A stretch of DNA of 64,000 nt from Hofstenia miamia (GCA_004352715.1 SCFE01000020.1:1666633-1730632); one strand, 5' to 3'; shown: positions 35,316 through 50,905, counted from the first letter of the stretch. Made by a program: numbers and translations. Notes: a model not told the origin generated them from the sequence alone.

Positions 35316-36055
35316 AAACACTCATAGAATCCCGAAATTGTGCTTTAGGCTTTATTTGTTGTTCATTTATTTATAAATTCTTCTGTCGAATATAAAGATT
35401 TCACCAGATAGTTTTGCAATGTTTATGAAAAATAACATAACTAAAAGCGCAATGAATAGATCAGTGATGCTACATGGTATTAATGATTTCATATTTTGAA
35501 AATTCCGACCCGTGTAAAACTGCTGGCAATTAAATTCTTTATATAAATTTCATTTGCAATTCCAAGTATAGCATGAACATGTTTCAATTTTTGCATCAAT
35601 TGCTGGGAGCAATTGTAAAGATCAACCATATAGAACTAACAACCTGCTATACCGCTATATATCAATGGTGTCATAGTGCCAATTTTTTCAATTTGGTATT
35701 TCAGCCTTGCTAGAGTTATACATGCGAAGACCAATCACAAAGCGAAAAACAAATTCAAATCAAAAGTTGCAGAAACATTTCGTATTTTTAATGTATCTCG
35801 CCTCAACTTGAGTTCTCTGAGAGGAAGATGTAGGTGTTAAGATATAATGTTGCTATTTTAGTAGGATTTCTTCGAGAATTTCTAAGGGGGCAATTCTTAT
35901 CCGAGACATATAGGCCTAGGTAGTTTTCATCCTCTTAGCATCATGCCGTGCTCGCCCGTGCATATATGATAAATAAACCAAAAAAAAGGACATAATAAGA
36001 ATAACAAAATACTAATTTTTGGCACTTTATGTCAAACAAAAAGACTGTTCATCAA

Positions 36056-36304
36056 CAGGGGCGTACCCAGGATTTTCTGACGGGGAGGGGACATCATCAT
36101 CATTACCCAATGCGGCGCGAAGCCCCGCGAAAATTTTTGAAAATATTGAGAAAATAGACCCTAAAAAATGCATTTCACGATCCTAGATTTTAAATTTTTC
36201 AGTTTTTTACGAAAAATTTTTTTATTTATCCAGTCAAAATTAAATTTGGAAACCTGACGGGGGGGAACATTCCACCATGTCCCCCCCCTCTGGGTACGCC
36301 ACTG
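36056..36304. mobile_element. hAT MITE, 249 bp, perfect 8-bp target duplication
   Basis: The termini are CAGGGGCGTACCCAG and CTGGGTACGCCACTG (13 of 15 pair). Flanks are TTCATCAA on both sides (36048-36055 and 36305-36312). There is no coding capacity. The interior is almost identical to the copy at 62787-63027, including GAGAAAATAGACCCTAAAAA. Confidence 0.9.
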
Positions 36305-36377
36305 TTCATCAATATATCGATCAAATCGTATGAGAGAGTTGAAATTGGTCTGCCTCAAAGGAGGGGGCCACACGCAA

Positions 36378-36678
36378 NNNNNNNNNNNNNNNNNNNNNNN
36401 NNNNNNNNNNNNNNNNNNNNNNNNNNNNNNNNNNNNNNNNNNNNNNNNNNNNNNNNNNNNNNNNNNNNNNNNNNNNNNNNNNNNNNNNNNNNNNNNNNNN
36501 NNNNNNNNNNNNNNNNNNNNNNNNNNNNNNNNNNNNNNNNNNNNNNNNNNNNNNNNNNNNNNNNNNNNNNNNNNNNNNNNNNNNNNNNNNNNNNNNNNNN
36601 NNNNNNNNNNNNNNNNNNNNNNNNNNNNNNNNNNNNNNNNNNNNNNNNNNNNNNNNNNNNNNNNNNNNNNNNNNNNNN
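36378..36678. other. Assembly gap (301 N)
   Basis: N run directly before copy 2 of the 34.4-kb dispersed repeat. Confidence 0.95.
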
Positions 36679-36774
36679 ATCGTGTATCATGCCAAAGGGC
36701 ATTTAAAATAGTTCATTTGCTCCGGAACAAAACCCATCGCAGAGGTGTAATCGAGGGGTGCTCGGGGTGGGGGC
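36679..36774 (+). repeat. Dispersed repeat, copy 2 (uninterrupted)
   Basis: Nearly identical to 34374-34471, continuing past the hAT insertion point as GGGCTCAACAGGCTTGCC. Confidence 0.85.
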
Positions 36775-38393
36775 TCAACAGGCTTGCCGTTGTGTTAGAT
36801 TTTTATACAACAGGAACAACACAACACAACAAAGTCACTAAATGTATTAGTAAACAGACCTCTGCGTCGTTTGTTTTCTTGTTATTACCGGCGACGTATG
36901 TATTTAGAAAAATACATATATAGTTAACCCAAAGGACACTTGCGCCCAAATAAATGAAGTAAGATAGCCTCAACGCAAGAGGATTCTGATTAAAACGGAT
37001 TTATTAGTCACACTTCTAGTGATAAAGTTACGGACCCCGATCATGGTTTTATCCAATATTCACCTGTTAACTATTACAGTAACACCAACCACAGTTAAAG
37101 TGCTACACCTATTCTTTGCATATCAGTACCTGCATATGTAAGTGGAATTTTGTTTGTTGCTTGGTACATGCATATTAAGGTTCTGCTGAACCATTCAGTC
37201 TCATGGGACTGAGATTTGGTACTAAGTAGTTCAGTGGAGTTGGACTAACTAAAGCCTGGGACCACCAATAATGAAACTGGTATCACGAATTTAAGTGTTT
37301 AACATTTTGTCCTAAGTTTTAATAAAATTTTGTAAATAACACTTTCACAATTTTTTGTACACTTTTTGTCAACATTTCTTAAAAGTATTTTTTATTCTGA
37401 ATTTGTAAAATTTGAAAATATGCTAAAAATCATGATAAGGATAACTCGTTTGCATTAAAATAATGTTTTCAAATTCTGAATTTAGCAGTGCATTGTTCTT
37501 CAGTTGTTGAGTTTTGTTGTCCAATGATTACCCATTTTATTTAAAGTTACTCAGATTAGCAAGTAACACTCTCTCCTGTATCTTAGTGAGAGTTGTTTTA
37601 CATTATAAAAAAGACAAATTGATTTATTCTTATATACAATTTTAATAATTCCCTATAAAATCTCTTAATTGATGTTTTTAAAATCACAGCAATTAGACTC
37701 TAAAAGCATCTAAAATAAAAAGTTAATAAATTGCAATTCGCTGGTTAAGAGCAAAAACATAGTAAGTGCTGGATAACTTTTAAATAAACATCACATCTCT
37801 ATGACCCAGAATCAGTAATTCCAAAACATCGTGTTTGAGCAAATGAACAGCATTTCATCCAAATCCAGAGCCTTAAACCAGTTTTTTCTGATTTTTTTCT
37901 TTTGTCAGATACGATATTTTTGTTCTGAAGCAACAACATATGAAACACTAAACAGTAAATAGTAATGGAAAAAATTTCAAAAGGCTCCCTTAGGCTCGGA
38001 CATCCCCTCTTTTCTATTCTGTTATGAATCGGAATATTGGAATTACCAATTGCTACAGATTACAAAAATTTCTAAATATTGAACTACCACAATTGTAAAG
38101 TGGCAATTCTCTTTGAAATATATAGGGAACGCTCGTCATAATATGACATTGTATTAGAATCTCTCTCTTACCTAGCATAGTATCTGTCTGAAAAAGCTTA
38201 AAAACATTTTGAGACATCAAATTTTAAAAAATTATTAAATGCTGAAAAATATGACGTTATTTTATTCTATTACATTTAGTATACAGCATAATTAAAATTG
38301 TACTATTGGAAAATATTTATAATTATTAATTAAAGTATTAGACATTTTTGAATACTTATATGAATCAAGTTAGAGTAATTGTCGCTACAATTT

Positions 38394-38425
<32 letters not shown>

Positions 38426-40188
38426 NNNNNNNNNNNNNNNNNNNNNNNNNNNNNNNNNNNNNNNNNNNNNNNNNNNNNNNNNNNNNNNNNNNNNNNNNNN
38501 NNNNNNNNNNNNNNNNNNNNNNNNNNNNNNNNNNNNNNNNNNNNNNNNNNNNNNNNNNNNNNNNNNNNNNNNNNNNNNNNNNNNNNNNNNNNNNNNNNNN
38601 NNNNNNNNNNNNNNNNNNNNNNNNNNNNNNNNNNNNNNNNNNNNNNNNNNNNNNNNNNNNNNNNNNNNNNNNNNNNNNNNNNNNNNNNNNNNNNNNNNNN
38701 NNNNNNNNNNNNNNNNNNNNNNNNNNNNNNNNNNNNNNNNNNNNNNNNNNNNNNNNNNNNNNNNNNNNNNNNNNNNNNNNNNNNNNNNNNNNNNNNNNNN
38801 NNNNNNNNNNNNNNNNNNNNNNNNNNNNNNNNNNNNNNNNNNNNNNNNNNNNNNNNNNNNNNNNNNNNNNNNNNNNNNNNNNNNNNNNNNNNNNNNNNNN
38901 NNNNNNNNNNNNNNNNNNNNNNNNNNNNNNNNNNNNNNNNNNNNNNNNNNNNNNNNNNNNNNNNNNNNNNNNNNNNNNNNNNNNNNNNNNNNNNNNNNNN
39001 NNNNNNNNNNNNNNNNNNNNNNNNNNNNNNNNNNNNNNNNNNNNNNNNNNNNNNNNNNNNNNNNNNNNNNNNNNNNNNNNNNNNNNNNNNNNNNNNNNNN
39101 NNNNNNNNNNNNNNNNNNNNNNNNNNNNNNNNNNNNNNNNNNNNNNNNNNNNNNNNNNNNNNNNNNNNNNNNNNNNNNNNNNNNNNNNNNNNNNNNNNNN
39201 NNNNNNNNNNNNNNNNNNNNNNNNNNNNNNNNNNNNNNNNNNNNNNNNNNNNNNNNNNNNNNNNNNNNNNNNNNNNNNNNNNNNNNNNNNNNNNNNNNNN
39301 NNNNNNNNNNNNNNNNNNNNNNNNNNNNNNNNNNNNNNNNNNNNNNNNNNNNNNNNNNNNNNNNNNNNNNNNNNNNNNNNNNNNNNNNNNNNNNNNNNNN
39401 NNNNNNNNNNNNNNNNNNNNNNNNNATATATATATATATATATATAGTAATACAATGTCGCAACGTACACTTTATAATTTATATGTCGCTATGTAAACTT
39501 CGTAAAATTTACATAGGTCGCTATGTACCAGCAAGCTTTTTGTTCTTAAAAAAAGTAATAATATGATAATCACGCCCGCCAATTTTGGCAATCGATGTAC
39601 AGATAAAGTATTTGAAATATTGTTTTGGAACAAAGATAAATTTCGCTGAAAATAGCAGCCTAAGTATAGATCAATATTTACTCATGAATGTAGTGAATAA
39701 TTCAGCCAGAAGTTGGCAAACTTAGAGTATATTGCACAATCATAGTACAAATTTTGATAAATATAGCGATGTATAGATTTTCCAAAAGTTATCAAAAATT
39801 ATTTTCATTTTCCTCAATCATGATTGTCCTTTGACATTTCCTCTAACTTCATAAATGCAAATCAAAATATTCAACAGAAAATGGACTATAATAGAATTTA
39901 AAATAGAAGTAGTTAATAACTCATACTGCTGTACTAAACATATGCTTAATTTAGTTAGAAATTATATTCATAGGTAGCTACGAATATAGAATTATTATTG
40001 AATATATGGTTTTAATTTTTCAGCATTTTGCAAGATTCAGACATTGTGCCTATGCAAATGTATTTGGTATCTAAATAAGCACAATTTTGGTTTTGCATAT
40101 GTAAAAACAAATAATCCTTAAACCATTTTTCTGGAAAATGCAAACAAACCGTGAATTGAGCAGTGCACATAATGAAATGCAAGTAAAA
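36775..40188. other. Intergenic with 1000-N gap
   Basis: I see no gene. A 1000-N gap at 38426-39425 is bounded by AT arrays on both sides; the round length suggests a default gap size. The rest is AT-rich non-coding sequence downstream of the BPI-like gene. Confidence 0.5.
38426..39425. other. Assembly gap (1000 N) within an AT array
   Basis: Both edges are pure AT dinucleotide, so the true length is unknown. Confidence 0.95.
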
Positions 40189-40194
40189 TTTATT
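40189..40194 (-). promoter_or_regulatory. Candidate polyadenylation signal of the BPI-like gene
   Basis: AATAAA on the minus strand, 42 nt downstream of the stop codon at 40236. Confidence 0.5.
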
Positions 40195-40235
40195 AGATAC
40201 AATGGTAGAAAGCTATAAATTTCATGAAGCTCTAA

Positions 40236-43200
40236 TTAATAAACATGATAAAAATTCATAACCAAATCAAGTAAATTATTAAAGTCAAATGACAAAACAG
40301 CTGCATAATCTTTCTTTATCAATCTCGCTCTTTTGATGTATTTGCTATTTCCATCTTCAAAATAGTTTGGAATGGGATATCCAATGTTTTCAATGTAATC
40401 TGAAACATAAGGTTGTACAACCAAACTCAAAATAGTATCAAATAAATTTTTCAATTTCTTGTTAGCGGTTCTTGATGCATTGTGACCTGATATTCTTATA
40501 ATGTCACTTTCCCATTTATTCACATTAGCATAGAACACACCCTTCCACAAATACGGTCGAATTTCTAATTTCATATTTATCTTTGCTTCTGCTAATTGTT
40601 GATAGTAAGTCTAAATTTATAGTTGTAGTAAAAGTAGCTATTGGATTCATAAATAATTATATGATATAATACAGATTTGCAATTAATCTCGAGGCACTGG
40701 TCTTGTTTTACAGCTCTATGTAAGACACAATCTTACAATTCACCTTATTTTACTGAAGTTTGATAGGAATAGTTAATGGATATATCAATATATATCCCAC
40801 CAAGCAAGAAGTATTACCTAAATGTTCCAGGAATGTATCTGGAGTATGGTAAATGGCTGCAGTGGGGATGTTCGCGAAATGATGTCATTGTGTGACAGAA
40901 AATGTTTCGAGAATGTTTCAGAAAATGAGCAACATTATATTTACAAAGATTTCAAAAACTAGGTACAATTAGTAGTAATAATTTCTTAGCATCGCTGTAG
41001 TCATTCAAATTATGAATTATTTTTCAGTTGCTCACAATTACTATACTTCATACTTTTTCTTCCTTCATCACGTCTTACTGAAATTCTTTATGCATAATGA
41101 TATATATAATTAATAATGGTTACCTTAATTATAGTTTGCAAAAATGCAGTTATTTGTAATCTTAAATCAGCTAGTATTTTAATTACCAAAGTGTAAAGAT
41201 ATATTGGAAAATTCTTAGAATGTTCCATTGCTGCGTGGGTATATATAGCATTACATAAAGGAGTAGCACAATTGCAATTCATAATATTTTTTAAATGAAG
41301 GATAAAGCATGAAAACAGACAATAGTACACTTAATATACTTAAAGTCAGTTAAAAAACAATTTTTTATTGTTCTAAATGTTGTGAAGCATGCATTTTTAT
41401 ATGAAATTGATAGAAAGTAATAAATGCTAACAATGGAGTCACTTTGGTTTTTCCGTCACGCTACCATCATTAAATTGAACAAAAATTTCGAGACGATTAA
41501 TTAGTTTGAAAACCCAAGATCTGCACTTATTAAAATTTTCAGCCTGGAATTTAGTTTAAACAAGTGATTCCAAGAATGCTGCCTAAAATTTACATTTTGT
41601 AGAGATGTTGCTGTATTTTATTAGGCAATTAAAATCAATTATTATTTGTGAAAACTTATTATTAATAATATCTAATAATGACATTAAATGCATGTTATAA
41701 TACTAGTGAAGATATGATAAAAGAAGTGTTGAATTCATTCAAAAAATGTAGGCGAATGCTACAGTGACGGAGTACCTTAACAGGTAGCGACAGCTTTGGG
41801 TAATTTTCGTAACCCAGAGCTCTAAATTCTTTAACAGTTTTGAAAGATTTAAATGAAATTTGGTGATACTTATTGACTTTTTATGAAATACTATATTTAG
41901 AAGTTTTAACTCTTAGGACCCCAAATATTCAGCGTAAATCAATTAACACTTGGATTTTGAAAAATAGCTTGAGCTATCCAATATTCAAAACTTAAATTAT
42001 GTAAGCGGATATAGCCTTGTCTAAGAACGTATTCTAGAATGAGCAACTTCACTGTCAGCTACAAAGTATAATGATAGGAACCTTTTCAATTTCAATGGTT
42101 ATTCTGAACATGGAATAGTTCAACCGCAATTTGTAGCTACTGATGCTTCAAGAAATGAATAATACATGACACATTTTGGAGAAAATAAGTTTGCAAAATG
42201 TTGTTGTAGACGGATATTCAACAATTATATAGTATTATTAAAAGAAAATAGTTTTTTTTGCCCTATCCGAATATATAGACGGTATGTAGAGAGAGTAATG
42301 AGGCAAAGCTTTCCTGGAAGTCCTGCCCTGGAACTATTGATTGGACGTGGCCAACAGCTAGATAAGAAAAATTCTACTCATAGTTCGATACGGAATACGG
42401 TGAAAATATTCAGGTAAAAATTAAAACAAGATTTACTGATAGGTAATCATTCAATTTTACATTACACTGTTCATGATTAGCGCAAATTAGGGGAATACTT
42501 TCCCAAAGAAGGCATGAAATTTCCTCATGCATCTCCAAGGCTCATATAATGAACTCATTATACTGGAGAATTCTAAAAATAAATTGATTTTGTCATCATT
42601 ATCAGAAAATTACAAATGAAAGCAAGCAATACTGTCACATTTACAATGAGATCAAACCATATTTTTGAGACAAGGTAGGATTTGCAGTGTTTTTATATGT
42701 TTTTATGTTTTTATTTAACAGGATCTGTTGAAGGATAAATCTCACGTAGTTTTCACTTATCATTTATTCAAGGCATGTATATATCAGGAATGGGAAACGT
42801 TAAAAAATAATGCTGGTTGGGTCGAATCACTCCGATGCGGGTGTCATGTCGGGTTGGATCACTTCTATGCCGTTCAGGTCGGGTAACGTGTCATGTGTCA
42901 ATTTAGGGTTAAAGAACATTAACAGATTGGAATCTTTGAAATTCTTAAAATATTAATTTTTTATGTATTTTTTATTGTAGTAGCAGTAGTAAACAACTTT
43001 TAATTGAATAATCTAAATCCTTATAACATAGTGACACAAATTCCAAAAATTCAATGGTAGTATGTTTTATGGTATATTAGTTTTTCATCAAATTTAGATA
43101 GAAAAAATGCACACTCAGTTACAAAAAAGACCATTCATACCGTTTATAAGCAGTTTTGAAAAGTCTTTAAAAAATTGTTGATCAGTTATGTAGTGAACTT

Positions 43201-46200
43201 TATTCATTTTTAGTCGACAATTAACATTATTATTACTATCATATTTTTTAAATGCTTTCCCTATATAATTAAAAATATTTTTTTTAATTCTGCTCCTTTC
43301 TACGTAAAGTATGTCTTTGTATTTTTTAATATTATTGGCCATTTTGGTAACTCTGTTAAAATATGAATTTGTAGGTGATACATGGCTTAGCTTCTTCAAA
43401 AGCAAGACATTCTCATTGAAAATGATAGAAATAAATTTCTATCGGCGGGCATACTATTTAATGACTCCTCAATCATTCGTGGCGACTACTAGAGGCGATT
43501 TGAAATATCTGCATTTTGAACATGTGGGTTTTATTTTATTTATTGCGTGTGTTATGTGCGTTATGGTTTATTCTTATTTGTCAGTAAAACTTCAATTTTA
43601 ACACTAGTGAAGAGAAAAGTAATTTTTTCTCTAATACTTTGTTGTCACGACTCTCGTTACCTGTCATTTTGTTTATCTTCTATCTATTTGGTCATTGGTA
43701 CTTGGTATTGGTACCCATTACCTTATTCCATTTGTTGTTTTTTTGCTTCCCTCGTAGAGACTGTTCAACTTTTCCCCAAAGTCTATGTCGCAGAATATGC
43801 CTTATTAACAAAATCAGAGAGAAACTTAATTAATCAGATAGATGCTCAACAACAACTAGCTAGCTTTGTCAGGTGCTCCAGACTATTCTCAACCTGGAAG
43901 ATTCTGTTCTATCATCAGATGCGCTCTCTGATTCTCAGCGTTCTGTTGATCTGGAGCAGGTTTCATCTTCAATACAGTTGACAATAAAGGTTGTTGATCT
44001 TTGGATACCTACTGGGTATAAAACAGAAATTTTTTATGGATATTCATGGATTATTTTACATCAAAAATACTGAGCATATGTATTCGTTGTGTATTGATCC
44101 ATGTAATTTTTTTTGATTGGATTGGATATTGATCGGAAAATATTCGATTCACGTCAACTCTATTCTCCAAGCCATCCTTCTCATATACGCGCATCTATCT
44201 CCGCAGCTTCAATCCATAGTTTTAAAGAGAATGCACATCTTATCACCGCTATTATTTTAAGATGGTTCGGTAGTATTAGAGCTGCTATGAACACTCATTT
44301 TTTCCTTACAGGTTTGCTTGACTAAAATAGACGTCAACTAATCTCTACTTCGGCGGAGATACCACTTTCTTCTTTATTGCTTAATAACAGACAACATGTT
44401 CTTTTCAACATATAATGTTTTTAATCCTCTTTGTGATGTACCAGATCATCTATTTGCGGTTGCTCAATTCTTGCAGATAATCTGGTTGGTTCTTCCCTGT
44501 TTTCCAGGCCTTGGTCTTCTTGTTTCTTATAAAATCTAATGAAGTTTAGTGGGTTGCCACTTCTTAGTATGCTTTAGAGATAAATTTTTTTTGACATTGT
44601 GGCTTTCTCCTTCCATTCCTCAAGATTTAATGTCTTTCAAAAGAAGTCATTATACTTATTTATGCCGCACACAAAGAAAATGTTGGTGATATTATCATAT
44701 CTGAAAGTTAGAATTGCTTTATCTTGTTGCTATTTCAATTACTATGATCATTAAATAAAAGTCTCTTTCCACCCTCTGGGCATCCTCAAAAGATAAAATT
44801 GCAAGATTACTCAAGCAGATGAACTCTTGTTTCGTTTTTCTTTGTGTTTCACATATATATCTGACAGCATATGTATTAAAATTTTGGTACTCCGTTGAAT
44901 ATATTATGATGCTTACTATTGAAAAAAATAAAGTAAATGTACTCTATTTGAAAATCTCAACAAAGTCATGTTGACTGTAGGTTGAAAAATCTAAATATTT
45001 GCTATTTGATAATTTAATGATTGCCCTCCGCTAGATTTTTTTGCAAGGATCATTTCATGCCCTTCTTTTGAGTAAGCCTTGAAAGGATGTAAAACTACAA
45101 ATATCAAAATAGTACTATTGATGTATCACTTTATAGAATGACATGAGATATTCATAATCTCGTCGATGACACATTTGAGAATGTAGAGGTTCTCTAACAC
45201 CTTGTAGTAAACGGATCAAATTAAAATCCAGAGCAAAACATTGTTTTGGAAATTTAATAGCAATTTTATGTAGTTCTTAGAAGGATATCAAACAGAGGCG
45301 GCATACGTGAAAATGGGAAGAATATACTATACCTAAAATTTTTCTTAAGTTGAATAGGTAAGGAACGTTTAATTTTTTCGTGTAAACATCTTCTGGGTTT
45401 TTGAAAGTATGGTTTGAATATAAGAAAATTTTTCAGCACATAAAACACATAAGTCCGAAATTTGTTCCATTTAGAAAATTTGGCGATTTGCAAGCAAAAT
45501 ATATATTTGTAATGAAACGTTTATGTTACAATATTTTGTGTGTATTATATTAGTAATCTTTTTTGATCTTGGCAGGCCATTGGTAAACGGGCCAGTTAAG
45601 TAAAACAACGAAATATAATATAATTTCAAAATTATTTATATTCTTAATTATTATCAAACTGATTATATAAATGCGAATTAATTAAAATACATGTATACAG
45701 TTTTGCAATATTTGTTAAAATTTATAGCCCGAATTTCAGCAAGGAGTATATTTATTTTTGGCATTACTCACAGCCCATTCTATTCCGTTGCCCTGCATCC
45801 CAAGCGGTGCTTACCGGCCCGTTTTCAATCGGGGCCATGCCTACGGAATTAGCGTAAGATGCGCTGACTCGCATATGAATTGTGAAGTTTGCTGGGTATG
45901 GTCGTGGTCGGTCATCAAAAAAAGTATCAGCGATGATACTTCAATTGCCCACTTGAAGAAATTGTTTTGTGTAACAAGCATCTTTTTTATACCTCTTAAA
46001 TCATAAACTGTTTTCATTTTTCAATAATATTATGATGTGGACTCTAAAAACTGCAAAAGTCCTTCAAACCGTGTTCTCACAGTAAAAAAGCTAACAGCTT
46101 GTAAATCTTAAACACATTATTGGTTAGATTATTTTTCTCAGTCAATAGATGTTGACACTAAATCCATAAATGCATAAATACTGCATAAAATTTAAAACCA

Positions 46201-49200
46201 ATGCATTATATATGCAACTACTATTTTAAATCAGTTCACAATGATATATATTCCTTACCAAGTAAGACTTCGCCATAATTTGTACTGCAATTTTAAAATA
46301 CAGCTTTGTGCTTTGCCTTGCTATCTTGATATATGGACTGTCTTCAGCAGATGAATGCAATTGGAATGCATTCCATGTTTTGTTTTTGTAATCGTCTGGA
46401 AGTGAAGTCTTCAAAGTTTTTACTATGAACTTATTTGCATTGTAAATATACTTCAAATAACTAAATAAAACTCTTACAAGTGTCAACGAAAATGAAATAT
46501 GTGCTACAAATAAATTTTTAAAATTTTATTCGTTGAAAATACTGACTTTTTCAAAGAAAATCATTTTATAATTTAATTAAAAAATAGTCCATGCTTCATA
46601 AAAATACCTTTTAGGTAAACCCATTTTTAAGAAACATGATTTGGGTAAACATTGCTAAAAGAAATATAACAAACACAAATGTTTTGCCAATCACTGTAAA
46701 TTAAACTACATCATTAATTACAACATTGATGGTATTTATGATAGCTTTAGTGAAATAAGTGAAAAGGTAAATGAGATTTATTAGAGATTTTTGCAATGAA
46801 ATAATACTGATGGTTGTTCCACATGACCCACGTTAATTTTGGCCAAAAACATTTATTATAAATTAGAATGGAAAAGCATATTTTGAAACAACTACAGTGT
46901 TTGGATAGAGAACAAAAAATGACTTAAGTAAGACAGAATGTCTTGTCATAGTAGGGGGCATTTGCTTCTTCTTTGAAACTATATTGAACTATATTCGAAT
47001 AAATGATCACAATATATTATTTAAAATTTCCTTATATAAATGACGTTTTTATAATTGATAGCCAAGCAACTGACCCGCATTTAAACAAAGATTGAAAGGC
47101 TGAATTAAACACATCCTCGCTTATTTGAATATCCACCATGCCAGATTTCATCTCATATCCACCAAGATCTCTTATGGTTACAAACTCCCAAGCTAAAATT
47201 GAAATAACTTACAAAGTTAATAAATTCAATTTGTAAAGTTTTATAGTAGCCAATTTTCGTAGACTTGGATTTCTATAACACTAACTGGAAACTTAAAATA
47301 AGTAACATCTGCTATTTGGCCAGATTAGGCATCAAAAACTTAATTCAATTATATTATTGTTTACATAATTCCATGCTACGTAATACTTATTCTATTGTTT
47401 GTTTTTAGTTACAGGTTTTGAATAAATATTCTGCTCCACTGTAAAAGCAATTGTACACATTTCATTCATTTCCACTTAAAATGTTGTCATTTGACTAATG
47501 ATATCCCTACTAAATATTCAAAGCTGTTCTCACTACATTTTCATGAAAGCAACTTCATGTTAGAATCCTAAGCATTGGAAACAATGTTCAGAAAGAGGTG
47601 CCCTAAAAAAGCAGTATTTCATTGTAATAATTGTATCTTTGAAATACATAGGTTTTTTAAAGGTTTTCTAGTAATAGTCACTGATTTAAAATTATTTGTG
47701 AAATTGTAGTTCTTGACAAATATTTGATAGAACCCATTGTAATTTTCCATGTGTGATTAATTTATATTCATTAAAACTAGTTTGCCTTTGCCTTTTGAGT
47801 TGTTCATTAATGTAGAATTATTATTTGTAAATATTAACCTAGTTTATAAATTTTAAGTGATTCAAATTAGATGATATAACTTGCGTTTGTAAACAATGAA
47901 GCAATGAATTATTGTTAATCAATATAAGTTATTAGCATATTTTCAGCATTCTTTAAATTTTAATAGTCAATGTCTTAAGAATCAACTATATTGCTTTCAG
48001 TTCTAAGTGCCAAATTTTCGTGATTATGAACAACTTTGTGTATTAAATTTGAAATACGCTAAAATTTTATCAGATACCCCCCTGTCTTTAAATTCTGCAT
48101 GCATTAATTTTAAGCCAATGCATGGCATTAACTAAGCTTGAGAATCCGTCACATGTGTTTCACTCATTATGTTGGTTGTTTAATGGGTCTGCTTCAACAT
48201 AATTGGCTGCAGTTACTAATTTGCTGTTTGTCTGCATATGAATTAAGAAGTTGATACACATGTACATGTACAGTACTTAACACATTTTTTATGTAGAATC
48301 GGATAAAATAACTCAAGACCAATTCTGAAAAGTATGTTTTGCGCTATGGTCAATTATCTTAAAAAAAATCACAAAAATTGATTTTTTTAGTTATAGACAC
48401 TAATTTTTTAACAAGTGCAATAAAATCAATAGCAAACTCACAGAGTTCTGTCATTTGCTCGAAGAATGGTAATAATTTCGGAAATTAGATCAAATCTTAG
48501 TGAGCAATAGCCTCCCAAAATGCACTACTCAACCAAAAAATGCCCATTTTTGAAGTTTTTTGCAAATGGCACATTCAATTTTGAGGATACCATTATGCAT
48601 CTGGGATACAAAAATAGCAGCATAAAACAGGTCTAACAATTGGTGTACAGCAAAATAATTTGTGAAATTCTTATAAAAAGAGGATTTTTAATATATTAAG
48701 AAAGTTGGAATTTTACCCAAATTGAAAAATCCCCTTTTTTAATAAAAATCAGAAAAAGTGTCCAATCTTAATATGCTATACCTCAATCACTAGATCATTT
48801 TATGTTGCATCTCTTGCAAGTGAGGTGGATAATAGTATCTTCACATTTTTACTAAGGAAGCAACGTTTGCGAAAATAAAGCTCATGATCTCATTTTCCAA
48901 AATTTATACACAATTCCATAAGCAATCAACAGAACTCTATTAATTTTTTATTGTTTTCTTTTGCAATTTTTCAAAAATTAGGGGTCAATAGCTAAAATAT
49001 TAATTTCTGAAATTTCTATAAAATAGTGGTCCATAATGCACAAACCACATTAAAAAATTTTCCAGGATTGTACATCAAAAGTTGGTTTAGTACTGTACTG
49101 AGAACTAAGGTCTGCAGTAAACAGTTCCTGATATAGATGTCAAAATGCATATACTGAATTAGCCTTGTTCTGAAAACGCTAGTATGTAATATTCCTGGCA

Positions 49201-50861
49201 GTGTTATATAATAGGCCCTGCTTGGTTCCAAGTATCTTTTATCATTTCCAGTATTTGAAGTAAAAAAGTTATATTTAATTTAATACAATTAATCCTTTTT
49301 CCACAGGTTCCAGATACTCTTCCATTGATAGGCAAGATCAATTGGTTGTTATAAATAAACGGAACTTGTGTTGGTTGTGCATTGAGAGTGATTGTACGTG
49401 GTGAAAGAAATGAGAACGTTGAGCTCGGCAACAGATGATGACTCTTGCTGTTGAAATAGCGCTCCACAATTGGGCAAATAAAGCATTTGAAGTTATCTTC
49501 TACATCTTGATCAAATCCATTGAACCAATTAATCATCTAAATATTTACAGTTAGTCACTGTTTGGGGTGTTTTTTGACCAAAGCCATATTCGAAAGCCCA
49601 TTTTCTCGTAATAATCAGGTAGCCAACAGCTGAAATGTGGTGACTTTTCCTGAATATAAACGTGTATAGATATTGCTATATAATAGCTGAATGTTGTTTC
49701 GGGTCCTTTTTGACCCCAGTTTGACGAGTATAACGCAAATGCCATTTAGGTGTTCTTAGTTTAATTTTTTTGATAATTTGAAATTGAAATCAATAATAGG
49801 TGACTTTGTATCAATTCCAATATTTTATTTGGTATTAATATTTATCACCTTCCTCCAGGAGGCACTATTTTCACCCCTGTTTGTCTGAAAGTCCGCTGCT
49901 TTTTTTGTTTGTCAACCACATTTGATAAAAATTAACGAATTTATCTCATAGAAAATATATCTTGAGATATATATTAGTGTAAACAAGATTCATTTAAAGT
50001 AGCAAACTGATCCCGATTTCCGTTTGGGAGCTAGAGCCAGATTTATGTACTTTCATTTACAAATACCCATTCATAGGGGCGTATACCAATGAATAAATGA
50101 TTTTTTACAAACGAGGAAAATCTATATCATAGTCAATGATTTCCTTCAAAAAGAATTTTTACAAATTTCAAAAGAATATATCTGAATGATGCTTGCTTAA
50201 TAGCGGGAATACTCAAAACTACTGTTCTATATTTAGCAGAGATATTTCTAGCCTTACCCCAGTTGTAAACTATAATGCAAATCTAATTCTTCACTAAATT
50301 ATTTTACAATACTAAATTAAAGTAAATATTTTGTAACTTTGTGTGCCCCATATATCTATCTGTGTTTTAGATTCAGCAATCATTGAATCACGAACATTAA
50401 AAGCACCCTTACAATTTTTTCTTGATAAGACTAATGATTTTGATATTGAACAATTTTCTGATGCACTACGACAGTATTTGGAAAGTAAACACGTCAAAAG
50501 AAATGTTTCATACTTGCATTCACTACTGTACAACTATATGTGGTAAAATACGTTGAATTAAGTCATATATTCACATTTTAATAGATAATGTTTATACATT
50601 AATATTTACATTATTTCAATTTTTTAGAGTTAGCTAGGTTCTGAGATGTGCCTGCCTTTCCTACAATCACGATCTTTTTGCCTAGATTATGAATTCAGAT
50701 TCTGAATGTTATCAAATTGGTAGAAATATTAAAAGAAAGAAGTGATTCAGATATGCAAGACAAATAGGTCGCGAGGTTGCATGTACTTGAGCACTTACCA
50801 AAGCGGTTTCTGTAAATAAGTGCAGTTTGCAGTACATGCAATAATTTTGTATGCAAAGTAC

Positions 50862-50905
<44 letters not shown>

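Noticed and set aside
43115-44400. Cluster of medium open frames on both strands in a BPI-like intron
   Set aside because: None carries a motif I recognise, the frames overlap on opposite strands and no splice sites join them. It may be a decayed element but I cannot support a call.
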